This document shows, in pieces, positions 1 through 5,952 of a DNA stretch of 11,318 nt. The notes under the pieces are model-generated. The model did not search any database. It was not told the origin of the DNA and worked only from the letters and a program-made list of their open reading frames with translations. Position 1 is the first letter of the stretch, and each line of letters begins with the position of its first letter. Origin of the DNA: an uncultured Spirochaetia bacterium (GTDB taxonomy: Bacteria > Spirochaetota > UBA6919); contig CAJXGR010000075.1 of NCBI GenBank assembly GCA_913053665.1, forward strand, positions 1-11,318, read 5' to 3'. A program made the position numbers and the translations under genes.

Positions 1-96
1 TTTATATCACAGATTATTATATCGCTTTTAACTTTATTTCATGGAGACATTGTATTATTTTAAGAGATAAATGAAATGTATCCATGGAGATAGATT

Positions 97-633
97 ATGA
101 AAAACTACTTACAAAAGATGTCAGGTGGGAGAAAAAGTGGGTCCACCATAACTTTAGCAGATGTTTGGTGGTCATTTCTTGGTTCAGTCATAGGAATTGG
201 CTTATGTGCCTTTATATCCAGCTATTACCTGAAAGCCCTGGATTTGACCTTAATCATTGGCTCTTTTGGTGCGTCAGCCGTTTTGATCTATGGGGCTATT
301 AACAGTCCCCTTGCTCAGCCCAGAAACTTGGTGGGTGGCCATCTTGTATCATCTCTCATAGGGGTTCTGTGCTTTAAATTCTTTGGGAATACCTGGTTGG
401 GTGCCGCATTAGCCGTGTCACTTGCTATTTCCGTCATGCTTATGACTGGAACTCTCCATCCTCCCGGTGGGGCAACGGCATTGATTGCTGTAATCGGGAG
501 TCCAACTATACATAATCTTGGATTTATGTATATTATTATTCCTGTTGGACTTGGGGCTACCCTTCTTCTATTCGTGGCCCTCATTGTAAATAACCTGTCT
601 TCGACCAGAAAATATCCATTATATTGGTCTTGA
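97..633 (+). CDS. HPP family integral membrane protein
   Basis: This 178-residue protein is almost entirely hydrophobic. Membrane segments lie near residues 21-46, 48-68, 77-97, 100-134 and 140-166. The family-defining His-Pro-Pro is at 121-123 in the context GTLHPPGGATAL. Two other family hallmarks are visible: the PLAQPRNLVGGH stretch at 71-82 and the tail NNLSSTRKYPLYW at 165-177. The length is normal for a stand-alone HPP protein. The ATG at 97 is preceded by GGAG at 86-89 with seven bases between, which supports this start. A plant HPP protein has been linked to nitrite transport in chloroplasts, but bacterial members have no settled substrate, so only a transport-like membrane role is inferred. 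It converges on cobU, with a palindromic repeat between the two genes, and appears monocistronic here. Confidence 0.9.
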   Translation: MKNYLQKMSGGRKSGSTITLADVWWSFLGSVIGIGLCAFISSYYLKALDLTLIIGSFGASAVLIYGAINSPLAQPRNLVGGHLVSSLIGVLCFKFFGNTWLGAALAVSLAISVMLMTGTLHPPGGATALIAVIGSPTIHNLGFMYIIIPVGLGATLLLFVALIVNNLSSTRKYPLYWS

Positions 634-672
634 CTTTTATAATTAATTATTTGGTAGAGGTAAACTAATAAG

Positions 673-738
673 TGACGAGTCTATCCAATTGTCTGTAGGG
701 GTAGGTTTTAAGCCTACCCCTACAGACAATTATCACTA
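673..738 (+). repeat. 66-base palindromic repeat, copy 1
   Basis: A perfect 19-base inverted repeat (arms 687-705 and 713-731, loop 706-712) sits inside a 66-base unit that recurs in reverse orientation at 7956-8021. The copies match at 57 of 66 positions by eye, and all nine differences are transitions. The unit has an asymmetric left end (TGACGAGTCTATCC), so orientation can be assigned. It lies between the convergent HPP and cobU genes. No T-run follows on either strand, so it is not a textbook intrinsic terminator, though the hairpin could still slow polymerase or protect mRNA 3' ends. It resembles REP-type extragenic palindromes. Confidence 0.85.
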
Positions 739-742
739 GCGA

Positions 743-1249
743 TTATTTCATTCTGAGGCTCAGGCCAGCGACGCAAAAGTAGAGTTGATCACAAGATTGC
801 CCCAGCATTTGGGCGACTTTCCCCGACAGGTCTACAAAACGTCGGGCTAATGGGTTGAGTTCTATGCCCCCAAGCCCCACTTCATTGATCACAAATACGA
901 TGGATTGATCTAATTCTAAAACCCGTGACATCTCAGCATAAATGGCCTCATCCGACTGATTGATATGGAGCATATTACTTAGCCATAAGGTGAGACACTC
1001 TACCAGTACAGTGTTGTCACATCTTGTGATCGTGTCATATAGTCTGAGAGGCTCTTCAATAGTGATAAACCGATCTTTTCGACGGTCCTTATGGACTTTC
1101 ACACGTTCCTTCATTTCTTCATCATCACAGATTTCATTGGTGGCCAGATAGTAGGGTTTAGCCTGAAAGCTGAGCTCTAAGGCCTTTTCCTCGGCTAACA
1201 TGGACTTTCCACTTTTCACCCCACCAATATAAGCAACTTTTAAGTTCAT
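743..1249 (-). CDS. cobU: Adenosylcobinamide kinase / adenosylcobinamide-phosphate guanylyltransferase
   Basis: This bifunctional enzyme phosphorylates adenosylcobinamide and then transfers GMP to give adenosylcobinamide-GDP for nucleotide-loop assembly. The 168-residue product has a P-loop at 9-16 (GGVKSGKS). A helix with the acidic DDEEMKERVKVHKDRR run follows, and its His53 corresponds to the guanylylated histidine of Salmonella CobU. Also visible are the conserved VECLTLWLSNML block and the NEVGLGGIELNPLARRF block with the family's LARRF and AQ positions. The ATG at 1249 overlaps the cbiB stop as ATGA, suggesting translational coupling. No good Shine-Dalgarno is close to it. GGGAGG at 1274-1279 lies 12 bases before an in-frame GTG at 1261, which would add only four residues, and the frame also stays open to a TTG at 1300. 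I prefer the ATGA start, with the P-loop near the N-terminus as in the family. Confidence 0.93.
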   Translation of the reverse strand: MNLKVAYIGGVKSGKSMLAEEKALELSFQAKPYYLATNEICDDEEMKERVKVHKDRRKDRFITIEEPLRLYDTITRCDNTVLVECLTLWLSNMLHINQSDEAIYAEMSRVLELDQSIVFVINEVGLGGIELNPLARRFVDLSGKVAQMLGQSCDQLYFCVAGLSLRMK

Positions 1250-2139
1250 TGGTTGATCCACAAAAGTATTAAACCTCCCACTATAAAAAAGTCGATCCAA
1301 TATCTGAAACGCAAAGCCTTCCGGACATCCTTTTCAGTAAGGTCTTTCCGTCCATCATTGAAGTCAGCTTTTTTCTTGATTTTCCCGTGATAGGATGTAT
1401 CTCCCCCCAAACCAATGGCCAAAGCCCCTGCCATAGCGGCAATAGGGTATCCAGCATTCCAGCTCTCATGCTTATGGCCATACAAGATGATGGCCCTAAA
1501 ACTCGACCATCTAAAGGAAAATATCGCGATCAGAAAAGCTGTAATACGTGCTGGAACATAGTTTACTATATCATCCAACCTCGCCGACACCTTTCCAAAA
1601 AGAGAATAGCGTGTATTTCTATACGCGACCATTGAGTCCAGCGTGTTAATAGCCTTATATATTGCGATACCCTCCAGGCCAAAGAAAAGTAGGTATAGAG
1701 TGGGAGCAATCACACCATCACTCAGGTTTTCAGCGTAAGTCTCAATAGAGGCTTTATGAATATCACTTGAACTCAAGTCCTGAGTATCTCGGCTTACCAG
1801 CATGGAAAGGGCTTCTTTGGGCTGATCGCTTTTTAAAACCCTACTGACACTATTATATAGCATATGTCCAGCGATTCCTGTACTGGCCAGGATAGATTCC
1901 GTTATTATGGCTAATGGATCGGGTAAATAAGAGATTGAGAGTACGATGCTATAAACTATTATAAACACAAGGCTTAAGAGGGAGAGGGTTAGCAATCCCC
2001 CTCTAAGCACAGAATCATTGTAGAAAACTTTCTCAAACCATTGGATGAAGCCTCCCATAAAAGCAACAGGATGCTTCATTTTGATCTCACCAATGACCAG
2101 ATCAATCAAGTAGGCAAATAGGGTGATCTCAATAAACAT
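1246..2139 (-). CDS. cbiB: Adenosylcobinamide-phosphate synthase (CbiB/CobD family)
   Basis: This integral membrane enzyme joins adenosylcobyric acid to an aminopropanol (phosphate) to form adenosylcobinamide (phosphate), the step before CobU. The 297-residue length is usual for the family. The signature region is intact: YAENLSDGVIAP from residue 135, INTLDSMVAYRN around 164-175, and SARLDDIVNYVPAR at 185-198. Hydrophobic segments occur near 47-75, 145-165, 195-210 and at the C-terminus. The ATG at 2139 has AAGGA about six bases upstream, and the rsfS stop is 13 bases upstream. It lies in one transcription unit with rsfS (upstream) and cobU (overlapping). CobS, CobT and CobC are not in the window, so the pathway must be completed elsewhere or serve salvage only. 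Confidence 0.94.
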   Translation of the reverse strand: MFIEITLFAYLIDLVIGEIKMKHPVAFMGGFIQWFEKVFYNDSVLRGGLLTLSLLSLVFIIVYSIVLSISYLPDPLAIITESILASTGIAGHMLYNSVSRVLKSDQPKEALSMLVSRDTQDLSSSDIHKASIETYAENLSDGVIAPTLYLLFFGLEGIAIYKAINTLDSMVAYRNTRYSLFGKVSARLDDIVNYVPARITAFLIAIFSFRWSSFRAIILYGHKHESWNAGYPIAAMAGALAIGLGGDTSYHGKIKKKADFNDGRKDLTEKDVRKALRFRYWIDFFIVGGLILLWINQ

Positions 2140-2152
2140 CTAAATCCTTGAA

Positions 2153-2536
2153 TCAATAGATCTTTAGTTCCCTCTCAGACGATGAATCCTCATAAATCAC
2201 CTCTCCATCCCCCCAGAGTTTCTCAAGACTGTAAAAGGTTCTACCCTCGTCAGTAAAGAGATTGATCAATATCATCCCACAGTCCATCAGTATCCACGGG
2301 CTATCTGTTGAAGTGTCCAGAGCATGAAACTTCTTAATCCCAAGGTCATGCAGCTTATCATCCACAGTACGGGCTAAAGCACCCTGGTGAAGGTTAGAGT
2401 CAGCCGTAGCGATCACCATAAAATCAGCTATAGAGTTGATCTGCTCAATATCTATCACTAAAACATCCCTGCCTTTCTTGCTAGAAAGGAGTTCAGCAAT
2501 AGACAGAGCATAATCCCTCACTTGTTCTTTTGTCAT
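2153..2536 (-). CDS. rsfS: Ribosomal silencing factor RsfS
   Basis: RsfS binds ribosomal protein uL14 on the large subunit and blocks subunit joining when translation is down-regulated. The 127-residue product carries the whole family pattern: an N-terminal helix; DVLVIDIEQINSIADFMVIA from residue 24 with conserved Asp38; TADSNLHQGALA at 44-55; SPWILMDCG with Trp81, Asp85 and Gly87; and FYSLEKLW ending at Trp108. I chose the ATG at 2536, with GGAGG (2540-2544) only three bases upstream, a tight spacing. An in-frame TTG at 2548 would add four residues but would place the GGAGG inside the gene. It follows the LCP-like gene by 31 bases and precedes cbiB by 13, so all are probably co-transcribed. 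Confidence 0.95.
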   Translation of the reverse strand: MTKEQVRDYALSIAELLSSKKGRDVLVIDIEQINSIADFMVIATADSNLHQGALARTVDDKLHDLGIKKFHALDTSTDSPWILMDCGMILINLFTDEGRTFYSLEKLWGDGEVIYEDSSSERELKIY

Positions 2537-2567
2537 ACGCCTCCACAATTATCTAATATAAATTGAT

Positions 2568-3869
2568 TTATGAATTACCTGACGAAACATTAAAATCTTT
2601 ACCCATCATAAAAATGAGATCAATCGACTCGTTTTTCTGATCCACACTATTGTAAACCTTGCTCACTCTTAGAACACCTTTCACGTAGTTTAATTTCTCC
2701 AAATTATGTCCAACATCAATAAGATAGGATTTTTCTATCGTTTGATTTCTTCGACCCTGTGAATACAATATCTTTAGATTATGGCTGTTGAAGTAGCTTC
2801 TTAAGGCCGAACTATACTGATTCCTCCTTCCACTAAAGTCTACCACGTTAACAACAATCTTTTTATTGGACGGAATGAAGTCCAGGGATTGCAATTCATT
2901 TAGATAGTCCTTAGCAGTATAGGGTGAGCCGCGATTATAACGGTTCTGGATGGACTTAATAAGCTTAAGATAGTTATCTGATGGGTTTTCCTTAAGAAGG
3001 AAGAGAGAGTTCTTTTTTTTAAAACGATAGGGATAAGTGTAAACATTTAAGAGTTTAACCTTTAGAAGAGCCTCTTGATAGGATTTAAACTGATTCGCCG
3101 GAATATTTGTTTCACCCACATCTCTTTTCGTAATTGAAGCTCCTTTCAGTGCTTTAGCCAGAGCTTCACCTTCCGATAGTAATCCCATGAGTGTGTGGAG
3201 TAGAAGGACTTTCTTCTTCTCAATGGTCTTTGAGTTGTTTGTCTTCTGATCAAAGAGTAGATATTTTACAAGGTTTTTTCCTTGTGCTAAATAGAGTTTA
3301 GACCCATCATTGATCTTATCCAGCAGCTGGAAAGGGACGATTAGGTTGTTCGTATTTCGTGCGTAGACCTTTACACTCTTCAGTTCTTGAGACATCTTTT
3401 GATAAAAGCTGTCATGAAGGGTGAGAAAGAGAAAGGTGAGTTTAAAGTGGTCCTGAAACTCCTTCACCACCCTTTTCGCCCCATTCTCTCTGTAGTGCTG
3501 ATTGATACTTATTTTGCCATCCAAAGCCAGGCCGGATGGGAAGTAGGAAAGCAAAGTAAGATGGGTATGGCGGTGATAAGTCACCATGACAACGGAATGG
3601 AGGGACTTACTTTCTCCATTGGCTTTATTCATAATAAGAAAATGACTTAAATCGGGAATATTGTGACCCTCTTTCTGATGGCTGGGTGGAGTTTCAGGGC
3701 GAACTCTGTCTAAAATGTAGTAGGAGGCAATGGTTAAGGCGATAAAGGAAATGATAATGATCTGTAACCCCCGTTTTTCACTGAAATCAGACTTTGTTTT
3801 GGAATGGCGTGGAGATGGGGTGTTTTGCGTATTTTTGTTAACTTTATAATCAAATCTTCGTTGTTTCAT
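2568..3869 (-). CDS. Divergent LCP-like / LytR_C domain membrane-anchored protein
   Basis: The 433-residue product has a basic cytoplasmic N-terminus of about 33 residues, one membrane anchor at 35-53 and a long extracytoplasmic part. Residues roughly 90-245 follow the outline of an LCP (LytR-CpsA-Psr) domain. However, the usual Ser-x-Pro-Arg-Asp segment is replaced by LSYFPSG near 107-113, so the arginine that contacts the polyprenyl-pyrophosphate head group appears to be missing. Residues about 333-425 look like a LytR_C domain, beginning IVVNVVDFSG and ending near MGKDF. LCP enzymes attach glycopolymers to the cell wall; this one may be inactive or structural. The ATG at 3869 lacks a clear Shine-Dalgarno. 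The frame stays open to a TTG at 3968, but those 33 extra residues are not signal-like. Its place directly before rsfS matches an order I know from spirochaetes. Confidence 0.7.
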   Translation of the reverse strand: MKQRRFDYKVNKNTQNTPSPRHSKTKSDFSEKRGLQIIIISFIALTIASYYILDRVRPETPPSHQKEGHNIPDLSHFLIMNKANGESKSLHSVVMVTYHRHTHLTLLSYFPSGLALDGKISINQHYRENGAKRVVKEFQDHFKLTFLFLTLHDSFYQKMSQELKSVKVYARNTNNLIVPFQLLDKINDGSKLYLAQGKNLVKYLLFDQKTNNSKTIEKKKVLLLHTLMGLLSEGEALAKALKGASITKRDVGETNIPANQFKSYQEALLKVKLLNVYTYPYRFKKKNSLFLLKENPSDNYLKLIKSIQNRYNRGSPYTAKDYLNELQSLDFIPSNKKIVVNVVDFSGRRNQYSSALRSYFNSHNLKILYSQGRRNQTIEKSYLIDVGHNLEKLNYVKGVLRVSKVYNSVDQKNESIDLIFMMGKDFNVSSGNS

Positions 3870-3914
3870 TGGCTTAGTAAAGAAAATACACCGCTTAGAG
3901 ATTAAGATGGTCAA

Positions 3915-3942
3915 ATTTAACGAAATCTTGACTAAATGACAA
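3915..3942 (-). promoter_or_regulatory. Candidate promoter of the LCP-rsfS-cbiB-cobU unit
   Basis: On the minus strand TTGTCA (3942-3937) and TTAAAT (3920-3915) are separated by 16 bases, matching a sigma-70 type promoter at five and four of six positions. It would start transcription about 40 bases before the ATG at 3869. An alternative pair, TTGACC (3914-3909) and TGTATT (3890-3885) with an 18-base spacer, would leave a leader of only about ten bases. In AT-rich DNA such matches arise by chance, so this is a weak call. Confidence 0.25.
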
Positions 3943-4012
3943 GGAAATCCTGAAACATGCCAGGGCAATTTTCATTCTTCCCTAACTCTTTATTATTTTA
4001 TGTAATGTGGTT

Positions 4013-4070
4013 AGACAGACGCTATCCTGCTTTTCTTAAAATACTGGTAGAACAGCGTCTGTCTGTTCTA
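4013..4070 (+). promoter_or_regulatory. Inverted repeat with two mutually exclusive hairpins
   Basis: AGACAGACGCT (4013-4023) is the exact reverse complement of AGCGTCTGTCT (4054-4064), an 11-base stem with a 30-base loop. The right arm is also part of a second perfect hairpin, TAGAACAG (4048-4055) with CTGTTCTA (4063-4070) and a seven-base loop. The two cannot form together. This could be an attenuator-like RNA switch, a regulator binding site or a degenerate mobile palindrome. It lies 208 bases before the radical SAM start, and no T-run follows, so it is not a simple terminator. Confidence 0.5.
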
Positions 4071-4106
4071 TACTTAATTGAGATAAACAATTATCTGGAG
4101 AATTAA

Positions 4107-4148
4107 ATGGCCCTGATTTGTTCTAGAGTTTTCTTGACTTATCAGTAA
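4107..4148 (+). CDS. Possible 13-codon leader peptide
   Basis: An ATG at 4107 is preceded by GGAG at 4097-4100 with six bases between. It opens a frame of 13 codons (M-A-L-I-C-S-R-V-F-L-T-Y-Q) ending in TAA. The ribosome site is better than those of several full genes here. It lies between the two-state hairpin and the radical SAM gene. No amino acid is over-represented, so classical amino-acid attenuation is not indicated. A short ORF with a ribosome site can easily arise by chance, and the candidate promoter at 4134-4161 would start downstream of it. Confidence 0.2.
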   Translation: MALICSRVFLTYQ

Positions 4149-4161
4149 ATTACTTTATTTT
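4134..4161 (+). promoter_or_regulatory. Candidate promoter of the radical SAM gene
   Basis: TTGACT (4134-4139) and TATTTT (4156-4161) are separated by 16 bases, in sigma-70 form. Transcription would begin near 4168, giving a leader of roughly 110 bases before the ATG at 4278. The surroundings are AT-rich, so confidence is low. If this is the real promoter, the upstream hairpin at 4013-4070 would act as DNA, for example as an operator, and not as an RNA leader. Confidence 0.28.
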
Positions 4162-4277
4162 TCAAAATAAGGATTTTAACTTTTCCTGTCAGTTATTTAG
4201 ACAATTTAAAAGCTTTTTAGTATATTTCAGCAGCCTGATAATCTTGATACTCGAAGTCTGAAAAAGGAGAAGCTTGT

Positions 4278-5849
4278 ATGCGTAAGCTCCGTATAGGTGT
4301 TATCGACTTAATCTGTAAAAGCTCAAACCCTGGTCTGTATGGGCGGATTATGGATGCCAATTTAGTTAGCATTATGCCACAAGTTGTTAGTGTATGGTGT
4401 GAGCAAGAAGGACATGAAGTCACACATGAAATATTTACTGGTTCTCAAAATTTAGCCGAATTAATACCCGAAGATCTTGATCTTGTTTTTATTAACTCAT
4501 TTACTCAAGCATCTTTAAGAGCTTATTCCCTAAGCAATATGTTTAGATCGAGAGGGGCTGTCACGGCACTTGGAGGCCCCCATGCCCGAAGTTATCCTCA
4601 AGATGCACAAAAGTATTTTGACTATGTCCTAGGCCTTACTGATAAAACAATAATACATGAAGTCCTTAGCGATTGTTCACAACATCGTCCTCTAGGTCTA
4701 TATCTTACTGCCCAAAAACATCCTACAGAACTTCCCGGAGTTAAAGAACGATGGAAATTCATAGAGCAGACATTAAAAAAAGCTCCACTTATTAAAATCG
4801 TCCCTATGATTTTTAGCCTAGGATGTACCTATACATGTGGTTTTTGTGTGGATTCTGCTGTGGATCATCAACAACTAGATTTAGAAAGCATAAAAGAAGA
4901 TTTACGATTCCTCCTGACCAAATTCAAGAAACCGCGTGTTGGATTGCATGACCCAAACTTTGGAATGAAGTTTAATACTTTAATGGATGCTATTGAAGAT
5001 GCTGTTCCTCCTGGAAGTATAGATTTCATCGCTGAAAGTAGTTTATCTATGTTATCAGAACCTCACCTAAAAAGACTTAAACATAATGGATTTAAAGCAA
5101 TGATGCCTGGTATTGAATCGTGGTTTGATATGGGGAATAAGTCAAAAACAGGCCGTAAAACAGGGATGGAAAAAGTAAGACAGGTTGCTGACCATGTCAA
5201 TTTGATTATGGAATATATACCTTATGTCCAAACCAATTTTGTTATAGGCCTTGACACGGATGAAGGTAAAGAGCCCTTTGAATGCACTAAAAAGTTTATT
5301 GATCTTGCTCCTGGTGCCTTTCCAGCCTACTCACTCCTATCTGCTTTTGGACAATCGGCACCCCTTAACATAGAATATCAGCGTGCTGATCGTATGATCC
5401 CCCTTCCCTTCCACTTTCTTAATAATAATCAAGGGATGAACTTGGGTGTAAAGAACTATTCCTGGCTCGATTTCTACGACAATTATATTGATCTTGTCAA
5501 GCATTCCTTTACATGGAAAGCCATTTATAGTCGCTATAAAGCGAATAAAGGAGCCATTCCACGATGGATGAATGTACTACGAGCAGTCTCGTCAGAAGGT
5601 TTTGGTCGAATCAAGTATCATAGCAATATGTATCAGATGTTTGAAAACGACTGCCAATTTTTAGCATTTTTTAACCAAGAAACAACAGAAGTTCCGGAGT
5701 TTTATCTTAATAAGATTCGTGGTGATCTGAAAGATATATGGGAATGGCTACCAGAAGGAGCTTTATACCATGATCCTAAAGCTTTTCTCAAATCAGAAGA
5801 AAAAATCAAACAGGAAGAATTGGCAATAGAAAAAGCGATTATAGATTAA
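4278..5849 (+). CDS. Radical SAM protein with B12-binding-like N-terminal domain, function unknown
   Basis: The 523-residue protein has an N-terminal Rossmann-like part (about 1-150) like those found ahead of many radical SAM domains. It includes LGGPHARSYP near 98-107, but I see no Asp-x-His-x-x-Gly cobalamin ligand motif, so B12 binding is doubtful. The radical SAM domain follows, with the [4Fe-4S] cysteines C183, C187 and C190 (CTYTCGFC), then HDPNFG, MPGIESW and NFVIGLDTDEG, which fit later strands of the barrel. A C-terminal region of about 150 residues (from about 375) contains FHFLNNN and IPRWMNVLRA and is not a domain I can name. The start is well supported: GGAG at 4266-4269 lies eight bases before the ATG. 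It has its own upstream region and a REP-like palindrome directly after the stop, so it is probably monocistronic. The substrate is unknown. Confidence 0.88.
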   Translation: MRKLRIGVIDLICKSSNPGLYGRIMDANLVSIMPQVVSVWCEQEGHEVTHEIFTGSQNLAELIPEDLDLVFINSFTQASLRAYSLSNMFRSRGAVTALGGPHARSYPQDAQKYFDYVLGLTDKTIIHEVLSDCSQHRPLGLYLTAQKHPTELPGVKERWKFIEQTLKKAPLIKIVPMIFSLGCTYTCGFCVDSAVDHQQLDLESIKEDLRFLLTKFKKPRVGLHDPNFGMKFNTLMDAIEDAVPPGSIDFIAESSLSMLSEPHLKRLKHNGFKAMMPGIESWFDMGNKSKTGRKTGMEKVRQVADHVNLIMEYIPYVQTNFVIGLDTDEGKEPFECTKKFIDLAPGAFPAYSLLSAFGQSAPLNIEYQRADRMIPLPFHFLNNNQGMNLGVKNYSWLDFYDNYIDLVKHSFTWKAIYSRYKANKGAIPRWMNVLRAVSSEGFGRIKYHSNMYQMFENDCQFLAFFNQETTEVPEFYLNKIRGDLKDIWEWLPEGALYHDPKAFLKSEEKIKQEELAIEKAIID

Positions 5850-5900
5850 GCAGGAGAGGGCTTCCAGCCCTGATTATCACGAATAGGAAGTCGCTCCTAC
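5850..5900 (+). repeat. REP/BIME-like imperfect palindrome
   Basis: Starting one base after the radical SAM stop, GCAGGAG (5850-5856) and CTTCC (5861-5865) mirror GGAAG (5886-5890) and CTCCTAC (5894-5900) around a near-palindromic centre TGATTATCA at 5871-5879. Each half therefore reads AGGAG, then CTTCC, then TGAT(A/T)ATCA, like two head-to-head copies of one REP unit. The left half also folds alone as AGGGCT-TCC-AGCCCT (5857-5871). The sequence differs from the repeats at 673-738 and 7956-8021. It may stabilise the 3' end of the radical SAM mRNA; there is no T-run for intrinsic termination. Confidence 0.65.
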
Positions 5901-5952
5901 CCTCAAATTAAGCTTGAAGGAACACTAGCAGTACCAGCTAATATTGTAACCC

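Larger units (their letters stand above)
3870..4277. other. Divergent AT-rich intergenic region
   Basis: These 408 bases separate the leftward LCP-rsfS-cbiB-cobU unit from the rightward radical SAM gene. They hold a candidate leftward promoter (3915-3942), a two-state inverted repeat (4013-4070), a possible 13-codon leader ORF (4107-4148) and a candidate rightward promoter (4134-4161). The last 120 bases are very AT-rich and show no gene. I see no cobalamin riboswitch core on either strand and no tRNA-like fold. Confidence 0.7.

Noticed and set aside
40..90. Direct repeat CATGGAGA at 40-47 and 83-90
   Set aside because: Eight bases repeated once can occur by chance; the second copy merely supplies the ribosome site of the HPP gene.
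315..584. Open frame of 89 codons antisense to the HPP gene
   Set aside because: It lies fully inside a well-supported gene, is not recognisable and follows from the codon pattern of the sense strand.
687..731. Bidirectional intrinsic terminator between HPP and cobU
   Set aside because: The stem is strong, but no run of T follows on either strand, and the same unit recurs elsewhere, so a repeat is the better call.
1250..1300. Longer cobU start at TTG 1300
   Set aside because: It would extend 51 bases into cbiB with a non-family N-terminus; the ATGA overlap is a better explanation.
3387..3650. Open frame of 87 codons antisense to the LCP-like gene
   Set aside because: The sense strand has a coherent LCP/LytR_C-like protein, while the antisense product has no recognisable features.
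3870..4277. Cobalamin riboswitch in the divergent region
   Set aside because: I could not find the conserved B12-box core on either strand, and the repeat there has a different sequence.
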